A stretch of DNA of 64,000 bases from Chitinophaga filiformis (GTDB taxonomy: Bacteria; Bacteroidota; Bacteroidia; Chitinophagales; Chitinophagaceae): positions 62,001 through 126,000 of the forward strand of contig NZ_JAKIRP010000017.1 in assembly GCF_021646545.1 (NCBI RefSeq), written 5' to 3'. The position numbers and the translations under genes were made by a program. The notes under the pieces were generated by a model, which was not told where the DNA came from, did no database searches, and saw only the letters and a program-made list of their open reading frames with translations. Shown piece after piece: positions 26,610 through 35,000 of the stretch (position 1 is the first letter of the stretch; the number at the start of each line of letters is the position of its first letter).

Positions 26610-26890
26610 TTAACCCGGAAAACGGATTCCAACCCCGGGCCCGGGGAAACGGGGTTTCCCCCGGGGCCGGGGGCCATTCCCCAGGGTAATAAACCCGGAA
26701 TAAATGTAATTTTACGGTAGATAATACCAGGCGGGGAATAATTTTTCTTCCAAAACTAATTGGTTAATAGTTGCTTATATAGCTGTGGGATTCTTATCTG
26801 GAAATTATTTTATACCTCAGGCAACCCTTTCTTGTTGGGTTCCGTATTAAGAAGGTATACAGGACACATGTGAGCCTCTATTGATAAGCA

Positions 26891-27466
26891 TTGGAACAAC
26901 TGACTACCATAATACAGGGGTGCATTAATAAACAGCCCAGATGCCAGAAGTTATTGTATGAGCAATACTATGGCTATGCTTTTAAGATCGTGTTCAGGTA
27001 CATTTACCGGTATGAAAATGCCAAAGATGTTGTGAACGATGGCTTTGTGAAGGTATTTACCCGTTTTGACAAGTTCAGTTGCGAAGAATCTGAAGACCAG
27101 GAAAAGATGTTGATGGGATGGATCAGGAAGATTATGGTCAATACGGCAATTGATGAACTGAGACGGAAGAATATGATACCTGAGATCGGAGGCATACCGG
27201 AAGAGGTATGGGAAGTGCCGGACGTAGGACAATCAGCCGAACAGAAATTATATTACAAAGAGTTGATCGTACTGGTCAAAGAATTGCCGCCATCCTACCA
27301 GGTGGTATTCAACATGTATGTAATTGATGGATTCTCCCACCAGGAAATTGCTGATAAGCTCAATATCAGTATTGGTACCTCAAAGTCTAACCTGGCCAAA
27401 GCAAGGGCGTACTTACAAAAAAAATTAAACACAGATATACCTGAAATAGACGTATGCAGCTCCTAG
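26891..27466 (+). CDS. ECF RNA polymerase sigma factor
   Basis: 191 residues starting at TTG 26891: the codon two before it is a stop and the next in-frame Met is deep inside region 2, so a TTG start is forced. Region 2 (YGYAFKIVFRYIYRYENAKDVVNDGFVKVF) and region 4 (LPPSYQVVFNMYVIDGFSHQEIADKLNISIGTSKSNLAKARAYLQ) are complete. It overlaps the following membrane protein by 13 bases, and the whole row through 31193 runs on with gaps of about 60 bases or less. It is thus probably the dedicated regulator of this operon. Confidence 0.88.
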   Translation: MEQLTTIIQGCINKQPRCQKLLYEQYYGYAFKIVFRYIYRYENAKDVVNDGFVKVFTRFDKFSCEESEDQEKMLMGWIRKIMVNTAIDELRRKNMIPEIGGIPEEVWEVPDVGQSAEQKLYYKELIVLVKELPPSYQVVFNMYVIDGFSHQEIADKLNISIGTSKSNLAKARAYLQKKLNTDIPEIDVCSS

Positions 27467-28893
27467 ACGACGATATGGACGAACTTTTCCGCAATGCGGC
27501 CTCAGATTATCCCCTGAATACTGGCGGAGGAGACTGGGAAGCTGTGCGGGACAGGTTGCAGCAGGCTGATAATAATCAGCAGGGAACGGCTACGGGCAGG
27601 CGTACCGGTCGCTGGTGGTTTAGACCCGGTCTCTTCGGGATCCTGACTGCACTGCTTCTTGTTACAGCTATCAAAGGCCTGTACGACGGCGAACGTCTTC
27701 TTTCAGGAGATGACGGCAAAGCATTATCTCATCCTAAGCAGCAGCATACGCCGGTTAACACACAGACTACCGGTATACCGGCTGCCCCGGATGTTGTAAA
27801 CAACAATGAAAGTGAGAACGATCAGTATAATGAAGAGAAAGACCAGGATACTAAAGAGGCTGTAAACGGAAGCCAGATCATAAAAGGAAACAGCGTTGCT
27901 ACCGGTAGCAGCGATCATCAGGATACGCATGAACATGTAGGCAGGAATAATAAGCAGGAGGTTACAGTAAAACCTGATCAATATACGGCCGGCCGGTTGA
28001 CAACAGGGAACAGTGAACAATCCTCCGTGAACAGGAAGACAGGGAATACCGCTGTACGCTCTGGCGTGGTCCGCGATGTTCCCACCAGCAGTTATCCTGC
28101 TGCCAGGCCGGGGATAACTGCTGTTAATAATACACAATTGAGCCTTGATGGCATTAGGGGCACTGCTAACAGGGAGATATATCCGAAAGTGAATATCCTG
28201 CATGCCAGCAACAGGATCCGGATACCGGCCATTGTAAGGGCTGATAGCAACGTTACAGTGCCGGCAAGGAAGATGAAACAGGAGCCCGCTTCCCTGAGAA
28301 AAGGATTGTATTACGGATTGATTGCAAGCCCGGATATCACGACTGTGAAATTTCAGCGTACTTCCAATGTGGGATATAACGTAGGACTGATAGCCGGTTA
28401 CAGGTTCAGTAAAAGACTGGCAGTGGAAACCGGTGTGATATACGAACGCAAATATTATTATTCAGAAGGCAAATATTTCGACACAAAGAAAACACCATGG
28501 CCAGATGACATGAAGCTGATAGATGTGGATGGGTGGTGTAACATGTACGAAATACCGCTGAATGTGCGATATACTTTTGCTATAGGGAAAAAAAGCAGTT
28601 GGTATGTTAACGGCGGGATGTCGTCGTACGTCATGAAAAAACAGGGATATAATTATAGTTACGAATACTATGGAACTTATGGAGACCGGGATTGGGTGTA
28701 TAAAAAATCCACCAAAGACTGGTTCTCAAACGTGCACCTGGGCGTTGGCTATGAACGCCCGGTTGGTGTATTAGGAACCCTGCGGGTAGAACCATATGTA
28801 ATGATACCTGTAAAAGGCATTGGTGTAGGAGAGCTGCCCGTAACGAGCGTGGGCATGAACGTTGGCCTGACACGGCCATTGCGGCTGAAATAA
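27454..28893 (+). CDS. membrane-anchored protein with C-terminal beta-barrel, probable anti-sigma
   Basis: 479 residues. The N-terminus (MDELFRNAASDYPLNTGGGDWEAVRDRL) looks like the cytoplasmic part of Bacteroidota anti-sigma proteins. One transmembrane helix follows at about 55-72. A long low-complexity linker (about 80-270, rich in Asn, Gln, Thr, Asp) comes next. The C-terminal ~200 residues are an outer-membrane-barrel-like domain (GYNVGLIAGYRFSKRLAVETGVIYERKYYY, ISS-free strands to VGMNVGLTRPLRLK). It could span the envelope and couple the outer membrane to the sigma factor it overlaps. This is an inference from layout. Confidence 0.65.
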   Translation: MQLLDDDMDELFRNAASDYPLNTGGGDWEAVRDRLQQADNNQQGTATGRRTGRWWFRPGLFGILTALLLVTAIKGLYDGERLLSGDDGKALSHPKQQHTPVNTQTTGIPAAPDVVNNNESENDQYNEEKDQDTKEAVNGSQIIKGNSVATGSSDHQDTHEHVGRNNKQEVTVKPDQYTAGRLTTGNSEQSSVNRKTGNTAVRSGVVRDVPTSSYPAARPGITAVNNTQLSLDGIRGTANREIYPKVNILHASNRIRIPAIVRADSNVTVPARKMKQEPASLRKGLYYGLIASPDITTVKFQRTSNVGYNVGLIAGYRFSKRLAVETGVIYERKYYYSEGKYFDTKKTPWPDDMKLIDVDGWCNMYEIPLNVRYTFAIGKKSSWYVNGGMSSYVMKKQGYNYSYEYYGTYGDRDWVYKKSTKDWFSNVHLGVGYERPVGVLGTLRVEPYVMIPVKGIGVGELPVTSVGMNVGLTRPLRLK

Positions 28894-28918
28894 GAACCGT
28901 ACTTAATAAGATTATAAC

Positions 28919-29332
28919 ATGACGCGAAGAAAATTGATCATTCTCGCAGGGGCATTGCTTTGCCTTATAGCGGCGGGAACAGGATACTATTTGTACAATA
29001 AGCCAAGGACTTCCGCAGCAGAAGCCCGCACAGATAAACATATCAGTGCGCAGAAACTGTACGAAGAATTTGCCAGTAATGAACAGCAGGCTAACAGCAA
29101 TTATGTGAATAAGGTAGTAGAAGTGAAAGGTACTGTCACTGATGTCCAGAAAACAGGAACATCAGTATCCGTATTACTCGCAGGAGGTGCAGGAGGCGTG
29201 AATTGCAGCATTGTTCCCGGAGAGGAGAAGCAGCTGCCTAAAATAGGAGAGTCAGTGCTGATCAAGGGATTGTGCACCGGAATGCTGATGGATGTAAGTA
29301 TTGTCGACGCAACTATTATAAATCACAAGTAA
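28919..29332 (+). CDS. OB-fold (tRNA_anti-like) exported protein
   Basis: 137 residues with an N-terminal membrane anchor (KLIILAGALLCLIAAGTGYYLY) and an OB-fold-like domain (YVNKVVEVKGTVTDVQKTGTSVSVLLAG, VNCSIVPGEE, GESVLIKGLCTGMLMDVSIVDATI). This matches the tRNA_anti-like family of small Bacteroidota proteins found beside YceI and cytochrome genes. The ligand is unknown; the Cys in VNCSI and in GLCTG could bind something or form a disulfide. Confidence 0.7.
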   Translation: MTRRKLIILAGALLCLIAAGTGYYLYNKPRTSAAEARTDKHISAQKLYEEFASNEQQANSNYVNKVVEVKGTVTDVQKTGTSVSVLLAGGAGGVNCSIVPGEEKQLPKIGESVLIKGLCTGMLMDVSIVDATIINHK

Positions 29333-29343
29333 CAATTTTGATT

Positions 29344-29742
29344 ATGAAAAAACTACTGTTCCCTTTATTTGCAATTGCCATTGCATGCACAACTACCATC
29401 GTTTCATGTTCAAAAGACAACGAACAGGATCTTGGCAACAACAATCCTCCTGATGGTGGTGGCAATAATAACTGTGATACCGCCAATATGAAGTATGCAG
29501 CCAACATTCAGCCTATCATCAGCGCCAGCTGTTACGGCTGTCATGCCAATGGCAACGTAAGCGGTGGCGTATCACTTGGCACCTATGCCGGTGTGAAGGC
29601 ACAGGTTGACAATGGTAATCTCCTGCACGTAATCAACCACGATCCTGGTTACCCTGCTATGCCACAGGGCGGTTCGAAATTGTCTGATTGTAATATTAAT
29701 AAGATCAGATCCTGGATCAATCATGGTGCACTGAACAATTAA
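29344..29742 (+). CDS. mono-haem c-type cytochrome lipoprotein
   Basis: 132 residues from ATG 29344 with a lipoprotein signal (LFAIAIACTTTIVSC). After a Gly/Asn/Pro linker comes a single haem-binding motif CYGCH (Cys63, Cys66, His67), with a distal ligand probably the Met in PAMPQGGSKL (about 105). The size and the Planctomycete-cytochrome-like pattern (IQPIISASCYGCHANGN...IRSWINHGALNN) are usual for small Bacteroidota envelope cytochromes. It lies between the OB-fold and YceI genes, suggesting electron transfer linked to their substrate. Confidence 0.85.
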   Translation: MKKLLFPLFAIAIACTTTIVSCSKDNEQDLGNNNPPDGGGNNNCDTANMKYAANIQPIISASCYGCHANGNVSGGVSLGTYAGVKAQVDNGNLLHVINHDPGYPAMPQGGSKLSDCNINKIRSWINHGALNN

Positions 29743-29751
29743 ACTGTTGTG

Positions 29752-30294
29752 ATGATGAAAACCATATGCTTTATTGTACTGGTTTGTCTGTCCTACCTGC
29801 CCATGCAGGCGCAGACATATATGACCAGAAACGGGAATGTCAGCTTTTTCTCCAAAACTCCACTGGAAGATATCAAAGCTGAGAACAGCCAGGCTTTCGC
29901 CGCCGTAGATCTTACAAAGAAATCCGTAGCGTTTACATTGTTGCAGCGGAATTTCCTGTTTCCTAAACAGTTGATGCAGGAGCATTACAATGAGAACTAC
30001 GTGGAAAGCGATAAGTTTCCTAAAGCACAGTTCAGCGGTACTTTTACCGGTGATGTGCCCACAAAGCCAGGTACCTATAAGGTGCAGGTAAGTGGACAGC
30101 TCACGCTGCACGGTGTTACACAGCAGATCACTGTGCCTGGAGAACTGGAAGTACAGGAAGGAAAACTGACTGCGAAATCTGCTTTTGCGGTGAAACCTTC
30201 CGACTTCAATATCAAGATCCCGTCTCTGGTAAAAGATAAGATTGCGTCACAAATTAATATACAAATAGTCGCGGTGTGTCTGCCGGCAAAATAG
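29752..30294 (+). CDS. YceI-family periplasmic lipid-binding protein
   Basis: 180 residues from ATG 29752 (a GTG at 29749 is also in frame). Signal peptide to PMQAQ, then the YceI barrel with GNVSFFSKTPLEDIKAENSQA, VDLTKKSVAFTLLQRNF, FPKAQFSGTF, VSGQLTLHGVTQQITVP and a C-terminal IQIVAVCLP. YceI proteins bind isoprenoid or amphiphilic molecules such as polyprenyls. In this operon, with a cytochrome, that suggests a quinone-like or lipid substrate in the envelope. Confidence 0.85.
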   Translation: MMKTICFIVLVCLSYLPMQAQTYMTRNGNVSFFSKTPLEDIKAENSQAFAAVDLTKKSVAFTLLQRNFLFPKQLMQEHYNENYVESDKFPKAQFSGTFTGDVPTKPGTYKVQVSGQLTLHGVTQQITVPGELEVQEGKLTAKSAFAVKPSDFNIKIPSLVKDKIASQINIQIVAVCLPAK

Positions 30295-30302
30295 TTTTGA
30301 AT

Positions 30303-31193
30303 ATGCAAAAGATAGCCTGTTATATCATATTGTGTTTATTACTTGGAAATGTAGCTGCCATTGCGCAGGATACGAGTCTGCTGAATATGTTGAACGATTC
30401 GGAGAATGCTGCTGATAAGCCGCATATCGTAACCGGTACGTTCAAAGCCACACAGCTGATCAACATGCCTACTGTAGAATCGCCCGGTAAACAAAACCTG
30501 CAGTTCCTCATTATGCACCGTTTCGGTAAGCTGAATGAAGGTGCTTATGAGCTGTTCGGACTGGACAATGCTTCTATCCGCTTTGGCCTGGATTATGGAA
30601 TAACTGACAGGTTATCCGTAGGCGTAGGCAGAAGTTCTGTTGACAAAGCATTTGATGGCAATATCAAGTATAAGATATTACGTCAATCAGCAGGTGCAGG
30701 CGCAATACCGGTTTCGATCAGTCTCTACGAACTCGTAACTCACTATACACAGCGTTATACGGAGAAATCTTTTCTGAATACGCGTTTCCGTACCAGTTAT
30801 ACTTCCCAGCTACTCATAGCCAGGAAGTTTTCACGTAACCTGTCCCTGCAGCTGGCGCCATCGTGGACGCATTATAACCTTGTGGCTACACCGCAGGATA
30901 ATAATGACATCTTTGCCATCAGCGCAGGAGGCAGAATGAAGTTTACCAAGAGGATGAGTCTTACAGCTGAATACAATTATCTGTTACCTGACCAGGTAGT
31001 GTCAACTAAGGTATATAATTCACTTTCCCTCGGAGTAGACATTGAGACAGGTGGACACGTATTTCAGCTGGTATTCACTAATTCCAATGGAATGATCGGA
31101 CCTTATTACCTGTCTAAAACAAATGGTAGCTGGGACAAAGGTGATATCTTCTTCGGATTCAATATCTCGAGGAATTTCAACTTCAGAAAGTAA
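30303..31193 (+). CDS. DUF5777 family beta-barrel protein
   Basis: 296 residues from ATG 30303 with a signal peptide ending AIAQD. Beta-rich sequence follows with HIVTGTFKATQLINMPTVESP, LQFLIMHRFGKLNEGAYELFGLDNASIRFGLDYGITDRLSVGVGRSS and a C-terminal GDIFFGFNISRNFNFRK. This conserved pattern is the DUF5777 family, a putative outer-membrane protein usually next to YceI and cytochrome genes. It ends the operon; a terminator follows at 31343. Confidence 0.8.
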   Translation: MQKIACYIILCLLLGNVAAIAQDTSLLNMLNDSENAADKPHIVTGTFKATQLINMPTVESPGKQNLQFLIMHRFGKLNEGAYELFGLDNASIRFGLDYGITDRLSVGVGRSSVDKAFDGNIKYKILRQSAGAGAIPVSISLYELVTHYTQRYTEKSFLNTRFRTSYTSQLLIARKFSRNLSLQLAPSWTHYNLVATPQDNNDIFAISAGGRMKFTKRMSLTAEYNYLLPDQVVSTKVYNSLSLGVDIETGGHVFQLVFTNSNGMIGPYYLSKTNGSWDKGDIFFGFNISRNFNFRK

Positions 31194-31342
31194 CGAAAGG
31201 AATTGATCACTGCTTCACAGCAGTTAAAGGCATAGCGCGTTCTAAGAGAAGAACCATTTACGGACAGGGGAATAACAAACCTAAGCCAACAGGGTTGGGC
31301 CGGCAGGTTGAGGAAAGCGGTCGTTCATCAAACGCCGCCTTC

Positions 31343-31365
31343 CCAGGCCTGCCTGGCTTTTTTAT
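31343..31365 (+). terminator. terminator of the ECF-sigma operon
   Basis: CCAGGC, CT, GCCTGG followed by CTTTTTTTA: a compact hairpin with a U-run. It lies just before the convergent DUF2147 gene. Confidence 0.65.
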
Positions 31366-31370
31366 AGTGT

Positions 31371-31802
31371 TTAAGCTTTTGTCCATATTGTAGTACGGCC
31401 CAGTAAGGTAATGCCGATATAACCTTTGATCTGTAATACATTTCCCTTGAACTTCATCACACAACTATACGTCTTTCCACTCTTGGGATCATAGATCTTT
31501 CCACCTTCCCATTCACCGTCGTCATACGTGAAATCGGTCAGCAGTACCAGATCCTGTAATTTACGCTGCCGCAACTTCGGATCAGGATTCTTGATATCTG
31601 TTCTGGAACTGCCGTCTGGTTCATACATATTCTTCCCCCAAATCAGCTTGCCAAAATATTTGTTGCCGCTTTTATAGATCTCAATCTTACCATCTTTTTC
31701 TTCGTTCAGCCATGAACCAATTATTTTGTCTCCCGCACTTTGTGCGAAAATGCCGCCTGTAACAATCAGTAATGTAAACAGGAAAAGGGTGAGCTTTTTC
31801 AT
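31371..31802 (-). CDS. DUF2147 exported protein
   Basis: 143 residues from ATG 31802 (signal peptide MKKLTLFLFTLLIVTGGIFAQ). The mature domain carries DUF2147 hallmarks: IIGSWLNEEKDGKIEIYK, YFGKLIWG, RQRKLQDLVLLTDFTYDDGEWEGGKIYDPKSGKTYSC and VLQIKGYIGITLLGRTTIWTK. Its role is unknown; the family is periplasmic and beta-rich. It is a single gene, convergent with the sigma operon. Confidence 0.85.
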   Translation of the reverse strand: MKKLTLFLFTLLIVTGGIFAQSAGDKIIGSWLNEEKDGKIEIYKSGNKYFGKLIWGKNMYEPDGSSRTDIKNPDPKLRQRKLQDLVLLTDFTYDDGEWEGGKIYDPKSGKTYSCVMKFKGNVLQIKGYIGITLLGRTTIWTKA

Positions 31803-31990
31803 CGTTAAATGTTTAAAAATTTGTTTTAGGGAAATACGGTCATACCGGTAATGAATACCTGCAATATTCAGGCCGTTCCGGTGATACGGCAACCGGTAAA
31901 TGGCTTTTTTATGAAATCACGGAAAGTAATATAACTCAATGGTTTCGTGTATACTGTTCCTGTTACAGGTATAATAATTTGTATTCATAT

Positions 31991-32011
31991 TATATTTATA
32001 TCATAAATATA
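31991..32011. promoter_or_regulatory. AT-rich palindrome upstream of the T9SS adhesin
   Basis: TATATTTAT and ATAAATATA are perfect 9-base arms around ATC, 74 bases before the adhesin ATG. In this AT-rich promoter region chance palindromes are possible, so its use as an operator is uncertain. Confidence 0.35.
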
Positions 32012-32084
32012 TCTAAATTAGAAACCAGGTTGTGTATAGTTAGTGGATTACTTCATGAGGGATCCATCTAGTTCCCAATTACTT

Positions 32085-35000
32085 ATGAATCGAATTGCCA
32101 TTGGATTATTGAAAACTTTGTCGCCGGTATTTTTTCTTGTATCAACAACACTAGCACAAAAAGGATATATCTACGTACATGTCAGCGCACTAAATGAAGA
32201 ATCATCTCCTGATTTTCAGTTCACTGTGAACGGGGGGCCAACAGTTGTTCCTGACTTTTATCTGAACGATCAGCCGTTTGTGTCTGACCGCACTTACGAT
32301 ATAGGCGCTAGTCATGGCATCACTGCTAACGGGCTGGGAGACGGAGAGTTATGGGCGTCTATGGAACTATCCGGACAGATATATCACAGACCTGCTGGCA
32401 GCAGTCAGTGGACGGCTACCGGATTGACCGGTACCTCGCTGGACGGTGCAGGGCCGGGACAGTTCGTTAATATCGATGCTAACGGCAACGCATATTTCTT
32501 TGATGGTAGTAATCAGCAGGTTATATACACGGCAGCTGGACATGGCGGTTTGAAAGCAGCGGACATTACATATGGTGAGGGCCGCATTGCAATTGTGACA
32601 CATGATGGCAGTATCTGGAAAAATGATGGGGTATCAGCTCCTTATACCGATGCCTGGACTGTACTGGCTCCCGCAGGTGCTGCCACCCGCCTGGATATGC
32701 TGCCTTCATCGGGAAGGATTGTTTATTACAGCAACAGCGGGAACGTATATACCTTGCCATTTACGGGAGGAACTGCTACGAATATTGGCAGTCCCGGCAC
32801 AAGTGATGTCGCCTTTGACGATGACGGAACAATTTATGCCAATGGCAGCAAATGGGGCGGTGGTACTACCTGGATATCCGATGCAACAGGCAATACATTC
32901 CTCAATCATACTACCGCTGGTCCTGCGGGGCAGGCATGGTGTACATCTATCGCATCCAATGCAGCGGGAACAATTTATACACGTACGCCCGCGCAGGGTA
33001 TCTGGATAGATGACGACAGACCACGGCTTCCTTATAAAGGAAATGTTATTATACTACCAGTAGATGCCGGGACTTACACATTGTCGGCAGTAATACCTGC
33101 CGGTTGGAGCCTGGATGGTATTCTGCTATACGATCCTACTGGTAATTCTACCGCGTCCGTCAGCACATCCCAGTCAACCATCAATGTGACAGCAGGAGAG
33201 GTAGTACATGTGGTGGTGCGTGAGGCATTGCTATCGCCAATAGCCATGTCGCAGGCATGCGGTGTGATATCAACGGAAGATTTTGGTACTGCATCATCAT
33301 CGCCAGTTGTTACCACCTCTTATCACTATCAGAACAACAACAATATCAGCGATGGTTATTACACCATCAATACAACTAACAATACCGGTACACTGACCGA
33401 TCATACTACCGGCACAGGTAATATGATGCTGATTAACGGTACTGCGCAGAAAGAAGTCTTTTACCGGAAAAGGCTTACCAACCTGCTTACCGGTCAACCG
33501 TATAAACTGAGCTTCTGGGTGGCGAACACCAATCCGGCAGCTCCGGTTAAACCTGATATCCTTGCGGGACTGGTCGGTACAGATGGCCTTGTGATCTCAT
33601 CTTTTAGCACAGGACCTGTTACCAGCAATGGATGGACATCGTATACATTTACCTTCAATGCACCTGGCAGTACCGCTGATATCTTCCTGCGAAATAATGC
33701 CAGTGGCAGTAACGGGAACGATCTCGCCCTGGATGATATAGCGATCATTCCGATGGCTGGTGTACTGCCATCCAGTACGCTGACGCCTGCAACGCCGGGG
33801 ATATGCGCCGGCAATACCTGTGTTATCGCCAATACTACCAGTGGTGGTGTATGGTCCACCAATAATGCCACAGCCGCTACTGTAGACGCTACCGGAAAAA
33901 TATCAGCCATCAGCGAAGGCTATGCAGATATTACTTATACAGTGACAGATGCTACAGGATGTCAGGCAACGGCTATCACTACCATGACGGTATATGCACG
34001 GCCAACAGTTACGGCAACAGCCGGTACCACGGGCATTTGTATAGGCGGTGCAGTAACATTGTCAGCAACAGCAGATAATACCCTGCCGCCCTATACTTAT
34101 CAGTGGTCGTCATCTCCACTTGCCGGAGCAGCCATTACGAATGATCAATTACAAAATACTACTGCTGCTCCCACTACTGCTGGCAGTAGCTATACATACA
34201 TTGCGACCGCTGTTGATGCACGTGGATGTACGTCTTCAGCAGCTACAAATACAGTGACTGTTCATCCGCCGCCAGTTGCGGCTATCAGTTATCCCACAGA
34301 TGTTTGTGCAACAGGCATCGCTACTGTCGCCCGAACTGGCATTGCAGGTGGAACATACAGCGGCACCGCCGGATTGATCGTTGACGCTGCTACCGGTACA
34401 ATTGATCTGCAGAACAGTAGTGTGGGTACACATACAGTAACTTATACATTCAGCGACGGACAGTGTACCGCTACAACAACAGCTGATATAAATATCCATG
34501 GCCTGCCGCTTATTGCTGCTATATCCGGCGATGCTGCTGTGTGCGAAGGACAACAGATTGCACTGAACAATGCTACTGCAGCTGGTACCTGGAGCAGTGA
34601 TAATACCAATATCGCTACGGTAGATGCTGCAGGTGTAGTAACAGGAATATCAGTAGGGACCGTTGCTATTGTTTATACCGTTACAGACAATTATGGCTGT
34701 ACCAGCAGTGCAGAAGATACTATTACAGTGAATGCACTTCCTACAGCAACCATTGCCTACGGACGTGCAGTGTATTGTTTTACGGGTACTGCTGATGTAA
34801 TACAGACCGGTATTATCGGTGGGCTGTTCAGTACCACAGCCGGACTGGTGATTGATGCGCAGACCGGAACACTTGATCTTAGTGCGAGTGCGCCTGGTGT
34901 ATATACAGTAACCTATTTTTTCAAAAATAGTACCTGCTCAAATAGTACCACAACAACCGTAACAGTAGAAGGCAAGCCTTTTGTGGCACCTGTTACCGGA

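Noticed and set aside
26487..26720. 77-residue protein in the GC-rich repeat block
   Set aside because: It consists of the translated repeat and GC-rich palindromes and shares its sequence only with the other repeat locus.
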